A DNA stretch of 64,000 nucleotides from JAAZKI01 sp012799905 (GCA_050949415.1 JBMNFR010000004.1:186001-250000), one strand, 5' to 3'; positions 8,338 to 17,143 are shown, numbered from the stretch's first letter. Translations and numbers: made by a program. The notes: generated from the letters alone by a model not told the origin.

Positions 8338-9609
8338 ATGCACCTGCCTGCTGATCTTTTTCTCGCGTTGCGCTATCTGCGTCCTAAGCGGACGTTTGTC
8401 TCGATCATCACGTTGCTTTCGATCCTGGGGCCGGTACTGGGCGTGGCTATCTTGCTGATCGTCAGCGCAGTTATGGCTGGCTTTGACCGCGATATCAAAA
8501 CCGGCATCATGAATCTGCAAGCGCATGTGCAAGTCTATCCGGCCTGGGAGCGCACCTTTTCCAGTCCGACGAAAGTCATTACCAAAATGACAGCGGTCGG
8601 CGTTGACGCAGCGCCATTGATTGAGGGCTCCGCCCTGCTTCAGATTCGCGACAGCATCCTTCCGAAAATCGTGCGCGGCATTGACCCGAAGCAGGAGCGA
8701 AAAGTCACTGGCCTCGCAGACGCCATGGTACGCGGCCGCTATGAGCTGCGCGATGGCGAAGCACTCATCGGCGACCGCCTGGCTTTCTCCCTCGGACTGT
8801 CCATTGGCGACGCCGTGCTCATCCACTCCCCGGCGCGCCTGACCAGCAATGTAAAATGGCATGACGACGGCAAGGTCGATGTCACCACGCCTGATGAAGT
8901 CTATCTGCCGGAGGAAGTCAAAATCGCCGGCATCTTCTCCATGGGAGTGGCCGACTTTGATGACAATATCATCTTCCTCACGCTAGACCAGGCTGCCGAG
9001 CTGTTCGGCTATGACTGGGGCGCTGCCTCCTGCGTGCAGGGAAAAGTCGCCGATCCCCTGAATATGGACGAAATCACCGGCAAACTCAAGGAAGCCCTGC
9101 CCGGCGCCATGGTGGTGACCTGGCAGGAACGCAATCAGCTCCTGTTCGGAACGCTGCGCGTCGAAAAGAACTTGATGACCTTCCTGATGGCGTTCATCGT
9201 ACTGGTCGCGTCATTCAGCATCGCCGCCACCCTGATTACAGTGGTCGTGCAGAAAACACGTGAAATCGGCGTGATGAAGGCCGTGGGCATGTCACGCTTC
9301 CTGATCGCCAGAATTTTCCTGCTTCAAGGCGGCATTATCGGCGTCATCGGCACCGCGCTTGGGACGCTCCTCGGCATAGTCGTCATCGCCTTGCGCAACC
9401 AGATCGCCGATCTCCTCAGCCTGGCCATGGGCCATGATGTCTTCCCGGCGGAATTATACCATCTGACCAGAATCCCCGCCCTGCTGACGGCAACCGACCT
9501 AGTCCGCACCGTCATCCTCGCAATTGTAATCTGCGTGCTGGCGGCCTTGGTACCGGCCCTCTACGCCTCTGCACTTGCCCCGGCCAGGGCTCTGCAAGAG
9601 GAAAACTGA
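8338..9609 (+). CDS. LolC/LolE-family lipoprotein-releasing permease
   Basis: This 423-residue inner-membrane protein has the LolC/E (MacB/FtsX) layout: one N-terminal membrane segment at about residues 23-48, a long periplasmic domain, and three membrane segments at about 278-303, 321-352 and 388-412. The loop EIGVMKAVGMSR after the second segment is the FtsX-domain coupling region that contacts the LolD ATPase. The family extracts lipoproteins from the inner membrane and passes them to a carrier for the outer membrane. No lolD or second lolC/E is adjacent, so the ATPase must be encoded elsewhere. A TATATT box lies about 75 bp upstream but no good -35 was found. Confidence 0.85.
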   Translation: MHLPADLFLALRYLRPKRTFVSIITLLSILGPVLGVAILLIVSAVMAGFDRDIKTGIMNLQAHVQVYPAWERTFSSPTKVITKMTAVGVDAAPLIEGSALLQIRDSILPKIVRGIDPKQERKVTGLADAMVRGRYELRDGEALIGDRLAFSLGLSIGDAVLIHSPARLTSNVKWHDDGKVDVTTPDEVYLPEEVKIAGIFSMGVADFDDNIIFLTLDQAAELFGYDWGAASCVQGKVADPLNMDEITGKLKEALPGAMVVTWQERNQLLFGTLRVEKNLMTFLMAFIVLVASFSIAATLITVVVQKTREIGVMKAVGMSRFLIARIFLLQGGIIGVIGTALGTLLGIVVIALRNQIADLLSLAMGHDVFPAELYHLTRIPALLTATDLVRTVILAIVICVLAALVPALYASALAPARALQEEN

Positions 9610-9612
9610 CGA

Positions 9613-9659
9613 CCGCGACGACATCCGACGACGCTGCCAGCGCAAAAATGCCGTCGCGG
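9613..9659. terminator. Possible bidirectional terminator hairpin between convergent genes
   Basis: CCGCGACG at the left and CGTCGCGG at the right can form an 8-bp perfect stem, in a 61-bp gap between a plus-strand and a minus-strand gene. There is no T-tract on either side, so this is weak. Confidence 0.3.
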
Positions 9660-9670
9660 CGTCATCCGGT

Positions 9671-10411
9671 TCAGTCCACATAGAGGATAGCGGTGCAGCT
9701 TGGGCAGGTGATGATGTCCTTTTCCTCGACCTCATCCGCCTGCGGGTTGCTTTTGCGGGCGTTGCTGACGATCTGGTTAGGCAGTTCGATAAAGCAGCGT
9801 CCACAGCTCCTGCCATTGATGCTGACCACATACGGCATAGCCGGGTTGTTTTCCCAACGTGCGCGCAGGCGATCATAAAGCGACAACAGCAATTCTGGAA
9901 TTCCCTCGGTCATAGACGGACGCTTTGCTTGCAGCTCTGTGATCGCTTCTTCGCAGTTCCGCTGCCGCGTCGCCAGGTCTGCCAGGATGGTCTCCGCGCG
10001 CTTTTTGCCGGCGGCCAGCTCCTCCTCGCGTTCCCGCACCTTGCGTTGCAATTCATCGAGCGCCATCATCGCCTCAAGATGTTTTTCCTCACATTCGGCG
10101 ATGGCATGGTCGCACATCTCAATCTGGAGCATCGCAGCGCGGTACTCGTCGTTATTCCTGATCAAAGCCGACTTCGACTGGAAGTCTTTTTTCTTCTGTT
10201 GGAGGGCAGCGATTTCGCCATCGAACTTGCGGTTAGCCATTTCAGCGTCCAAATATGCTTTGCGGGCTGTCTCCAGGGCTGCGGTTTCCGCTGCGTACTG
10301 TTGTTCAGCTTCCTTGCTTTTCGCCGGCACTCCGGCCAACTGCTCCTTCAGCTTAACGACGCGCAGGTCAAGTTCCTGCAAGTCAACCAGACGCCTCATC
10401 CATTCATTCAT
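9671..10411 (-). CDS. Coiled-coil zinc-ribbon protein (COG1579 type)
   Basis: This 246-residue protein is mostly a long alpha-helical coiled coil (about residues 8-165), followed by a C4 zinc ribbon formed by C203/C206 (CGRC) and C236/C239 (CPSC). That architecture is the COG1579 family, often annotated as a possible nucleic-acid-binding protein; structural work on relatives shows a hairpin coiled coil joined to the ribbon. Its exact role is not settled. No signal peptide or membrane segment is visible, so it should be cytoplasmic. A structured inverted-repeat region precedes it. The start ATG has AAGGAGCC close upstream, a good ribosome-binding site. Confidence 0.8.
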   Translation of the reverse strand: MNEWMRRLVDLQELDLRVVKLKEQLAGVPAKSKEAEQQYAAETAALETARKAYLDAEMANRKFDGEIAALQQKKKDFQSKSALIRNNDEYRAAMLQIEMCDHAIAECEEKHLEAMMALDELQRKVREREEELAAGKKRAETILADLATRQRNCEEAITELQAKRPSMTEGIPELLLSLYDRLRARWENNPAMPYVVSINGRSCGRCFIELPNQIVSNARKSNPQADEVEEKDIITCPSCTAILYVD

Positions 10412-10440
10412 ATCAGGCTCCTTACGGCGGCTCTATGAGT

Positions 10441-10518
10441 GCCTGGCCTGCCAGATGCAGACCGCGGCTCTTTTTCTCCCGGGGAGGTGAGTAAGTAACT
10501 CAGGCCAGGCTCCCCGGG
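10441..10518. other. Nested inverted repeats ahead of the zinc-ribbon gene
   Basis: GCCTGGCCTG at 10441-10450 pairs with CAGGCCAGGC at 10501-10510. CCCGGGGAG at 10478-10486 pairs with CTCCCCGGG at 10510-10518, and GAGT/ACTC form a small inner stem. The two larger stems share one base, so they are largely alternative or pseudoknotted. The block lies between the end of the acyl-CoA dehydrogenase gene and the start of the zinc-ribbon gene, both on the minus strand, so it could be a terminator or a 5' leader structure. No known RNA family was recognised. Confidence 0.4.
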
Positions 10519-10539
10519 CGCCGACCCGTTCGGGACGGC

Positions 10540-12219
10540 TTACGGCTGCGTGTCTCGCACAACGCGGTCATGCATGCCGACTTCAGGCAAAAATTCCCAA
10601 ATGAAGCGCCGTGTGATGGCCAGGCGCGCATTATCGCGCATAGCATCGCGCAGCAGGAGGTAGGACACATACACCAGGGTCACCATGCGCACAAGCCGCC
10701 GCGCTGCCAGTTCCAGTCGACTGCTGCTGTCTTCCTCGACAAAGGCCAGGCAGGCGGCCGTAACTTCCCGCGCCTCGGCAACCCGCGCCGCCAACTCTGC
10801 GGCTTCGCCAGAAAACGGCAATGCTGCCAGCTCATCCAGCGTCGGCTCAAGGATGCGTTTCACCAAGCCGCCGGTAGCGGCAACAATCTGCAACTGCGTC
10901 GTGCCCTCATAGATATTCATGATGCGGGCATCGCGGTAGAGCCTCTCCACCTGCTGCTCGCGCATGTAGCCTTTGCCGCCGTGGCACTGGATGCTGTCGT
11001 AGGCGACCTGGTTGGCTGCCTCGGTGGCGAATGCCTTGGAGAGCGGCGTGCACAAGTCAGCCAGGCGCGAATAACGCTTTGACGTTTCGCGGGCGGTGGC
11101 ATCCTCCGGGTAACGTTCGCTCCATTCGGCCCAGGCATCGCGCAGGTCGACGTAGCGGCTGGTCTCGTAGAGCAACGTCCGCGCCGCGACGGTCAGCGCG
11201 TCTTGGCGGGTGAGCATCTCCCACACTGCTGGGATTTGATCCAGGGTGCGGCCGAATTGCTGGCGTTGACGGGCGTATTTCCAGGCGGCGATGCGGGCTG
11301 CTTCAGCGACTCCGACCGCCTGGGCGCTGATGGCCAGGCGGGCGCCGTTCATCAGGGACATCACGTAGCGGGTCAGGCCATAACGGCGTTTGCCGAGCAA
11401 TTCGCCGGGCGCATTCTGGAAATGCACTTCGCAGGTCGGCGAGCCGCGGATACCGAGCTTGTCCTCAATCCGCTTGATGACGACGCCCGGGCCTGCCTTG
11501 ACGATAAACAGGGACAGTCCCCGGCCGTCACGCGAACCCGGCTCGCTGCGCGCCAGAACCAGCAGCACCTTGGCGCAGCCATTCGTGATAAAATGCTTAA
11601 TTCCGTTCAAGCGCCACTCGCCGGTTGCTTCGTCATAGTCAGCCGTCGTCGTCACCGACTGCAAATCACTGCCGGCCTCCGGCTCGGTCAGCGCCATGGC
11701 GCCGTCGTCTTTGCCGCTTGCGAAGCCGGGCAGATAGCGTTTCTTCTGCTCATCATCTCCGAACAGGTAGATAGTCTGAGCGATATTCTGCAATCCGAAA
11801 AGATTCTGCAAGCTGGCGTCTGCCTGGGACACCATTTCGGTCATCATGCTGTAGACAGTCACCGGCAGGTTCAAGCCGCCGTACGTCCGCGGCAGGAGCA
11901 CTCCCATGACCCCGGCCTCCTTCAAGTCTGCCACGTTCGCCACCGTTCCCGGCGCAAAGGTGACCTGCCCGTCCGCATACGTCGCCCCGACCTGGTCAAC
12001 TGCCATGGCCCGGCCAGCGATTCGCTCGCCGCACAGCGCACCGACCTGTTGCAGGCGGCGCTCATATTGCGCCAGAGCCTCGGCATAATCCGCAGGCGCC
12101 TCGGGGTGACGGTCGCGCTCGCGAAAATCGTCTTCTTTCAGGCGGACAACCTCTTCCAAATCAACATGATGCAAATGATATACCAAATCCGGGTTGTCCG
12201 TATAATAATTACCAGGCAT
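10540..12219 (-). CDS. Acyl-CoA dehydrogenase
   Basis: This FAD enzyme catalyses alpha,beta-dehydrogenation of an acyl-CoA thioester, passing electrons to an ETF. The chosen ATG (559 residues) has AAGGA seven bases upstream and sits about 57 bases below a good promoter. It shows the N-terminal helical domain, the middle beta domain with ALTEPEAGSDL, the FITNG segment, and C-terminal QCHGGKGYMRE. The IYEGTTQLQ segment carries the Glu that corresponds to the catalytic base of medium-chain enzymes. At about 560 residues it is longer than the 380-residue short/medium-chain enzymes, with an extra C-terminal helical domain as in long FadE-like forms. Chain-length specificity cannot be read from sequence. 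Confidence 0.9.
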   Translation of the reverse strand: MPGNYYTDNPDLVYHLHHVDLEEVVRLKEDDFRERDRHPEAPADYAEALAQYERRLQQVGALCGERIAGRAMAVDQVGATYADGQVTFAPGTVANVADLKEAGVMGVLLPRTYGGLNLPVTVYSMMTEMVSQADASLQNLFGLQNIAQTIYLFGDDEQKKRYLPGFASGKDDGAMALTEPEAGSDLQSVTTTADYDEATGEWRLNGIKHFITNGCAKVLLVLARSEPGSRDGRGLSLFIVKAGPGVVIKRIEDKLGIRGSPTCEVHFQNAPGELLGKRRYGLTRYVMSLMNGARLAISAQAVGVAEAARIAAWKYARQRQQFGRTLDQIPAVWEMLTRQDALTVAARTLLYETSRYVDLRDAWAEWSERYPEDATARETSKRYSRLADLCTPLSKAFATEAANQVAYDSIQCHGGKGYMREQQVERLYRDARIMNIYEGTTQLQIVAATGGLVKRILEPTLDELAALPFSGEAAELAARVAEAREVTAACLAFVEEDSSSRLELAARRLVRMVTLVYVSYLLLRDAMRDNARLAITRRFIWEFLPEVGMHDRVVRDTQP

Positions 12220-12282
12220 GACACCATCCTTCCTGACCAGAATACTTGACTCTGTGTACCTGCAACCAAACAAACTGTTAAT

Positions 12283-12311
12283 ATAATAAACCAATCCAGG
12301 GATGCAATCAA
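12283..12311 (-). promoter_or_regulatory. Promoter of the acyl-CoA dehydrogenase gene
   Basis: On the minus strand TTGATT, a 17-base spacer and TATTAT form a near-consensus sigma70 promoter. Its predicted start point leaves a leader of about 57 bases to the chosen ATG, which supports that start over the longer reading frame. Confidence 0.6.
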
Positions 12312-12328
12312 ATTGCAGACAGCAGACC

Positions 12329-12965
12329 TAATCGGTCACCGATTGATATTCGAAGTTCCGGCGCGTAGCGGTCTCTGAAAAGGGGCGAGGGACGAGGGCG
12401 AGGGGCGAGAGTGAGCTTGGACTACGCTGTCCGCCATGTCTGTCGCGTTCACCGACGCGGAGCGGCAGAAGCGCTGAAAACATGCTGCGGGGATGGCCAT
12501 TATCAACGGCTGACCGATTACCAGCAGACGATGCGTAATCGTAATCGGTCAGCCGTTGAACATTGAGTCGCAGAGCGCCGCCCTCTCATCCTGTCTCACT
12601 TAGGTTCTCACAAGTCATCAGTCTCATCCGGGCGCCATTTCTAGAGATGGAAAGCATGATGCCAGCGTGCAGTACAGAATCCTACTCAAGCACAAAATAA
12701 CTATGATTCTGCAAAAAGCCGTTTGAAAAAGGGTATTTTGTGGCCTATTTTTCCTGCGGGCTTAGAAATCAGACCCCACCCACCCAAAGGGGGGCCACCC
12801 TCCCAAATTTTGTCACACGCGCGCGTGAGGTGCGAGCTTATATCATTGACTGACTCATTACGCGTAATCGGTCACCCATTGAACATTGAGCCGCAGAGCG
12901 CCGCCTCTCTCGCCTGTCCACTAAAGCATTTCCGCTCCGCGCAAGGTTTTTCTGACTCAGTTTTG
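12329..12965. repeat. Repeat mosaic: palindrome module, GGGGCGA heptamers and CTGAAAACATGCTG module
   Basis: From left to right this spacer has an ATCGGTCACCGAT palindrome module (12329-12352) leading into TTCCGGCG and GTAGCGGTCTC; a degenerate run of GGGGCGA units; TTGGACTACGCTGTCC; a GCGCTGAAAACATGCTG module that ends in a CAACGGCTGACCGATTAC copy (12461-12521); and then two more TAATCGGTCA copies near 12541 and 12866. The first two modules recur in the same order at 14494-14640 and 16757-16880. About 12600-12830 is otherwise non-repetitive and no gene was seen. Confidence 0.75.
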
Positions 12966-13011
12966 CCGGCTCGGCTTGGCAATTGCGCTTTGGCGGTTTA
13001 TTATTTTGGAC

Positions 13012-13662
13012 ATGGCGACTTCTTCCAAAAAAATCTGGCATGCTCTGGCGACATTGGCGGTGGTGATTGCCTTCACCATCGGCATTGTGCGCACTCTCCT
13101 CAGCATGAGCGAAACCCAGAGCAAAACGCGCGAAAAGAATCTCGCTCCGATCATTGCCAGCGCCTCGGCTCGGCATGATGTGCCGGTCGCCCTGATCAAG
13201 GCCGTCATCTGGAAGGAAAGCCGCTTCAACGCCAACGAAATCGGCGGCAAAGGCGAAATCGGCCTGATGCAAATCACTCCCGGCGCTGTTGAGGAATGGC
13301 GCCGCGCCAACCGTCAGCCACCAGTTGACCCACGCCGGCTCACAGACCCGAAAGTCAACATCGAAATCGGCACCTGGTACCTCGCCTGGACCGGCCGGCA
13401 CTGGCAGGACTACGCCTCCAGGGACATCTTACAGCTGGCAGAGTACAATGCCGGCTACGGCCGCGTCTCCAAGCTCTGGAAGCCGGCTGACCCAAAACAG
13501 GAAATAGCCATCGCCGACATTAGCTTTCCCGGCACCAGGAGTTATATTAGGCAGGTTTTAAAACGTCGCCAATTCTATGAACATCAGCATCTTGACGAAT
13601 TACCAAAGCAATCGGTCGACGCGCCTTCTGAGGCGCTGCCTCCAGGCGCCATGACACCATGA
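13012..13662 (+). CDS. Membrane-anchored lytic transglycosylase (SLT domain)
   Basis: This 216-residue protein has an N-terminal membrane anchor at about residues 8-30 and a soluble SLT (Slt70 C-terminal-type) domain. Key features are the catalytic Glu in WKESRFN, GLMQITP, and the AEYNAGYGRV segment, all in family order. Such enzymes cleave peptidoglycan glycan strands with formation of 1,6-anhydro-MurNAc. The anchor should leave the domain in the periplasm. The ATG used lies 12 codons into the open frame, just before the hydrophobic segment. Its stop overlaps the next gene by four bases (ATGA), so the two are translationally coupled. Confidence 0.87.
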   Translation: MATSSKKIWHALATLAVVIAFTIGIVRTLLSMSETQSKTREKNLAPIIASASARHDVPVALIKAVIWKESRFNANEIGGKGEIGLMQITPGAVEEWRRANRQPPVDPRRLTDPKVNIEIGTWYLAWTGRHWQDYASRDILQLAEYNAGYGRVSKLWKPADPKQEIAIADISFPGTRSYIRQVLKRRQFYEHQHLDELPKQSVDAPSEALPPGAMTP

Positions 13663-14465
13663 CCACAACCGCCGAAAAACAGAAACGCACCAACGCGCTG
13701 ATCAACCTTCTCCAGGATGACAATGGCGCAGTCGCCTCCATGGCCATGGAGCAGCTCCTCAACCAGGAGGGTCTCGACGCCCTAATCGCCACCCTGCAGG
13801 ATTCCGCCAACCCGGTTCTGCGGCAGCGGATTCACCAGCTCAGCAACATCATCACACGCCGGCACCTGCGCCGCAGCCTGCTGGAACGCATCGCCATTGA
13901 CGACATCACCCTCTGGGAAGCCTTCCGGGACATCAATGTCTACACAGACACCCAGCGTTCCGTGTCGCACATTGACGAGCTGTTTGAGGAAATCAACCGG
14001 CCGTTCAAGCGGCGGCGCGCGAACACCCTGCAAATCATCTCTTATCTGCGCGAATGCGGCTTTCACGCCAGCAACGAAGGCGGCGCCAAAATTGAGCACT
14101 ACAATGTCGCGGAAGTGTTAGAGTACCGCAGCGGCGCGGCCTTGACCCTGGCGGTCATCGCCCAGAAGCTCGGCAATGCCTCTGGCTGGAACGCCACTAT
14201 TGCCCTGCATGCCGGCAAATACTGCCTGATTGACGCCAATTTCCACATGATTGACATCGCGGCCGACTGGCAGATCAGCCGCGTCGAACGGGGCAAATAC
14301 CACGTCTGCGCCCGCCGCGACCTGATTAACTGCCTGCTCTGCTCCCTCGTCGTCGCCGCCAATAACGAAGGCCTGCTGCGTGACTTCTATCTCTACAGCA
14401 AGCTCTTTGCTGACATTAACGGCATTGACCTGAAAGCAGCTGGCCCGCCATTCGAGAAAAAATAA
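13659..14465 (+). CDS. SirB1-like transglutaminase-fold protein with HEAT-like N-terminus
   Basis: The 268-residue product begins with a helical HEAT-like segment (about residues 1-80; MEQLLNQEGLDALIATL then ANPVLRQRI). The second half holds YNVAEVLEYRSGAALTLAVI at about residue 146 onward, which resembles the NRVLETRRGNPLSL core of the SirB1/Transglut_core2 domain, followed by LHAGKYCLID. No obvious catalytic Cys at the expected site was identified, so enzymatic activity is doubtful. The gene is coupled to the lytic transglycosylase by an ATGA overlap, which points to a role connected to the envelope. The assignment rests on one motif and overall layout. Confidence 0.5.
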   Translation: MTTTAEKQKRTNALINLLQDDNGAVASMAMEQLLNQEGLDALIATLQDSANPVLRQRIHQLSNIITRRHLRRSLLERIAIDDITLWEAFRDINVYTDTQRSVSHIDELFEEINRPFKRRRANTLQIISYLRECGFHASNEGGAKIEHYNVAEVLEYRSGAALTLAVIAQKLGNASGWNATIALHAGKYCLIDANFHMIDIAADWQISRVERGKYHVCARRDLINCLLCSLVVAANNEGLLRDFYLYSKLFADINGIDLKAAGPPFEKK

Positions 14466-14493
14466 TTGCAGGAAGGCGGCGCTGCCGTATTTG

Positions 14494-14836
14494 TAATCGG
14501 TCACCGATTGATACTCGGAGTTCCGGCGAGCAGCGGTCTCAGGAAAGGGGCGAGGGGCGAGAGTGAGCTTGGACTACGCTGTCCGCCATGTCTACCGCAT
14601 TCACCGACGCGCAACGGCAGAAACGCAAAAAGCGCGAAACGTACGGCAACCACCGCCCCACCATGCCTATAATGCCCATATCCACTTGCGCCGTAGGCGC
14701 TTAACCATGCTTAACCCCAGGCTTTAGCCTGGGGGAAGGCATACCCCAAAACTGGCACCTCGTAGAGGTGCTACAATTTGCGCTGAAAACATGCTGTTTG
14801 GATGGCCGTTATCAATGGGTGGGTGACCGATTACGC
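14494..14836. repeat. Repeat mosaic: palindrome, heptamer, CTTTAG-hairpin and CTGAAAACATGCTG modules
   Basis: In order: TAATCGGTCACCGATTGATA module (14494-14517), GCGAGCAGCGGTCTC, GGGGCGA heptamers (about 14537-14563), TTGGACTACGCTGTCC with a CACCGACGCG segment, the GCGCCGTAGGCGC-led module with the CCCAGGCTTTAGCCTGGG hairpin and its paired AGGTGC arms (14688-14775), and the GCGCTGAAAACATGCTG module (14779-14836), which ends in an inverted TGACCGATTA. The first half repeats the order seen at 12329-12480 and 16757-16880. Confidence 0.8.
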
Positions 14837-14854
14837 CATATTTATTTATCTTCT

Positions 14855-14906
14855 TTAACCTCATCGGCCCCAGTCGGCAAAAGCTGACTGGGGCCGATGA
14901 GGTTAA
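14855..14906. terminator. Long perfect hairpin between convergent genes
   Basis: Arms of 21 bases at 14855-14875 and 14886-14906 are perfectly complementary (they begin TTAACCTCATCGG and end CCGATGAGGTTAA), extended inward by a G-T wobble and two GC pairs to an AAAA loop. It lies just beyond the stop codons of convergent genes, so a bidirectional terminator is the simplest reading, but there is no T-run after either arm. A double-stranded protein-binding site or small RNA is possible. Confidence 0.55.
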
Positions 14907-14927
14907 GGGACTTGCGGCAAGACGATG

Positions 14928-15440
14928 TCAGAGGTGCTTCACGGTTGCGGTAAGTGGTTCGCGGCTGCTATGCATCGGGCCGGGGGTCGCGTCAGCGGCC
15001 GGATAGCCGAGCGGCAGCATCGCGACCGGCTTGATTTCAGCCGGCAGCTTGCAGAATTCAATCACCGGCTCTGGCTTGAAATATCCGACCCAGGTCGTGC
15101 CCAGGCCAAGATCAGCAGCCGCCAGCATCATGTGCGACGTCACAATCGCGGCGTCGACTTCGCCGCTGAACTGCCCGGTGAACGGATTTTGCCAGGCCTT
15201 TGCCTCGTCATAGCAAATTAAAAGCACTACAGGCGCCGAAAAATGGCATTTCGTGCTCTCTCGAACTGCTGCCAGCGCTGCTTCCGATTGCAAGACGAAA
15301 ATCCGCTGCGGCTGCTTGTTGGCCGCTGTCGGCGCCAAACGACCGGCTTCAAGAACAGTGGCCAGCTTCTCAGGCTCCACCGGCTGTGAAGAAAATTTCC
15401 GAACCGAATATCTCTCGGCCGCTAATTTCATAAATGACAT
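14928..15440 (-). CDS. Nitroreductase-family FMN oxidoreductase
   Basis: The start has a near-perfect AAGGAGG eight bases upstream, giving 170 residues rather than the longer open frame. The N-terminal ERYSVRKF segment is the family's RxSxRxF phosphate-binding region for FMN; APTAANKQPQ and GLGTTWVGYF follow at the expected places. Members are small homodimeric flavoproteins that reduce nitro groups, quinones or related compounds with NAD(P)H. The small size puts it among the short nitroreductases. Substrate is not known. It is a single gene, convergent with the SirB1-like gene across a strong hairpin. Confidence 0.87.
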   Translation of the reverse strand: MSFMKLAAERYSVRKFSSQPVEPEKLATVLEAGRLAPTAANKQPQRIFVLQSEAALAAVRESTKCHFSAPVVLLICYDEAKAWQNPFTGQFSGEVDAAIVTSHMMLAAADLGLGTTWVGYFKPEPVIEFCKLPAEIKPVAMLPLGYPAADATPGPMHSSREPLTATVKHL

Positions 15441-15625
15441 AGACAATCCTCCTTGCTTTGTGCTTGCATGCCAGTCTGATGCGGCGCCAGCTGGCATGAC
15501 TTGCGTTAAGTGAAGACGACAAGGCCGAGCGAGACTGACCAGGCCTGACTGCGGCCGTCGTCGTGATGGCCGGGGGAAACGGCGTCAAAGCGCCTTCCCT
15601 TCCCGGCCGCGCGTATAATCTAAAG

Positions 15626-16603
15626 TTAGACTTTCGGCGCCACTGGGATGCCGCCATTATCCATGGATTCGTTGATGGCAAACACCAGGGCCAAGCTCTT
15701 GATGGCGTCGGAATACGGGGAGAGAATTTCGTCCGCATCAATCTCGCCTCGGACAGCGTCGATGAACGTCTCATCGCATTCTTGGCCATAGTCATTGCTG
15801 GCCTTGCCCGTGATGGTCATGTTGGGTTCAGTGATGGTGTAATTGCCGCCAAGGGAGTAGGCCATCTTGCCGTCCGGGGCATAAGCCGTGATATCACCCG
15901 CCCCTGAGCCGAAGCAACCGGTGTTGAATGTGCCGATGATCCCATTGGCAAAAGTAAGAATGGTCGAGGACGCGTCTTCGACATCGTAGTTCTCGACGTC
16001 TGTGATGACGCCGCGGCGACTGGCCGATTGAACCTTTACCACTTCGCCGAAGATATAGCGACAGAGGTCATAGTTGTGGATGGTCTGCTCCACGACCTGG
16101 CCGCCGGATTCCTTCTTGATCCGCCACCACCAGACTTTCGGCAGACCGCCCAGCCGGTAGCAGCTGACCATGCCGATCTGCTTTCCGGCCACCCAGCGTC
16201 TCGCCACATCCAAGGTATCGGCATATCGGCATTGCAGGCCAACCGCCGAGACCAGCTTCTTCTTCTTAATGCCGGCCAGGACTTTCTTGGCATATTTCAT
16301 ATCCAGCGTCATCGGCTTCTGCACAAACAGGTGAATGCCCTTCTCAATGGCGATGAGCTCCATGCCGTCGTGCGCTGAGGGTTGGACGCAGACAAAGACC
16401 GCATCCATCTTCTCCTTCTCGAACATCTCCTCGTACTTGAGATACGGCTTGGCCCCGAAGCGTTCGGCGGCGGCCTTGGCCCGTTCCTCCAGCAAATCGC
16501 AGGTCGCCACGATCTCGGCCTTGTCCCGCATCCGCTCAAAATGACCGAAATGATACTGGGCAATGCCGCCGCAGCCGATAAAGCCAACTCTCACCTTCGC
16601 CAT
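15626..16603 (-). CDS. Gfo/Idh/MocA-family oxidoreductase
   Basis: The chosen start has AAGGAG at a good distance (325 residues). The N-terminal VRVGFIGCGGIAQYH segment is a Rossmann NAD(P) site. The usual EKP catalytic motif appears as VQKPMTLD, with Gln in place of Glu. EQTIHNYDLCRYIFGEV, in the C-terminal domain, supplies the His and Asp expected for substrate handling. Family members oxidise or reduce sugars, inositols and sugar-derived compounds; Lentisphaerae-type bacteria often carry many copies. No sugar cluster adjoins it, so the substrate is unknown. Confidence 0.88.
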   Translation of the reverse strand: MAKVRVGFIGCGGIAQYHFGHFERMRDKAEIVATCDLLEERAKAAAERFGAKPYLKYEEMFEKEKMDAVFVCVQPSAHDGMELIAIEKGIHLFVQKPMTLDMKYAKKVLAGIKKKKLVSAVGLQCRYADTLDVARRWVAGKQIGMVSCYRLGGLPKVWWWRIKKESGGQVVEQTIHNYDLCRYIFGEVVKVQSASRRGVITDVENYDVEDASSTILTFANGIIGTFNTGCFGSGAGDITAYAPDGKMAYSLGGNYTITEPNMTITGKASNDYGQECDETFIDAVRGEIDADEILSPYSDAIKSLALVFAINESMDNGGIPVAPKV

Positions 16604-16756
16604 GCGTAATCTCCTTTTTGTTGGAAAACCGATACTCCCTGCTTCCGCCCCATGGTGCGGAAGCGCTTCAACTCTATCTACTATAGTAATGTAAGCCATT
16701 CAAGACGATTGTAAATGCGTTATCAGAAAAAATCACAGCTGACCAAACAATCCTCG

Positions 16757-16982
16757 TAATCGGTCACTCATTGATATTCGGAAATCCGACGAGCAGCGGT
16801 TTCAGGCGAGGGGCGAGGGGCGAGGGGCGAGGGGCGAGGGGCGAGGGGCGAGAGTGAGTTTGGACTACACTGACCGCCATGTCCACATCTTTTTGCGCCG
16901 TAGGCGCTTAACCATGCTTAACCCCTGGCTTTAGCCTGGGGGAGGCATACCCCAAAACTGGCGCCTTGTAGAGGCGCTACAG
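16757..16982. repeat. Repeat mosaic: palindrome, GGGGCGA heptamers and CTTTAG-hairpin module
   Basis: TAATCGGTCACTCATTGATA (16757-16780), GACGAGCAGCGGT, about six GGGGCGA heptamers (16804-16851), a TTGGACTACACTGACC segment, and then the GCGCCGTAGGCGC module with the TGGCTTTAGCCTGGGG hairpin and GGCGCC/GGCGC arms (16895-16982). It is the third copy of the same composite. The bases from 16983 to the next gene show only a pyrimidine-rich stretch. Confidence 0.8.
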
Positions 16983-17143
16983 AAGACTGACCCATTATCA
17001 AACCTCTCGTCCGCTCCAATCTGAATCACGCCGGCCAGGCAGAGGGGCTGTGCGCTTGCAAACTTGCGCGCGCAAGTTATAGTTGAATTTCTGCTTTTGC
17101 TTATTCTTTTTGATGCCTGTTCACCCTTCTTCAAGCTTCGGCT

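Noticed and set aside
10412..10539. RNase P RNA or another structural RNA gene
   Set aside because: The conserved P4 sequence (GAGGAAAGTCC type) is absent. Only inverted repeats remain, reported separately.
11203..12249. 348-codon plus-strand frame opposite the acyl-CoA dehydrogenase
   Set aside because: It is antisense to a gene with strong motifs and a good promoter; it has no recognisable domain.
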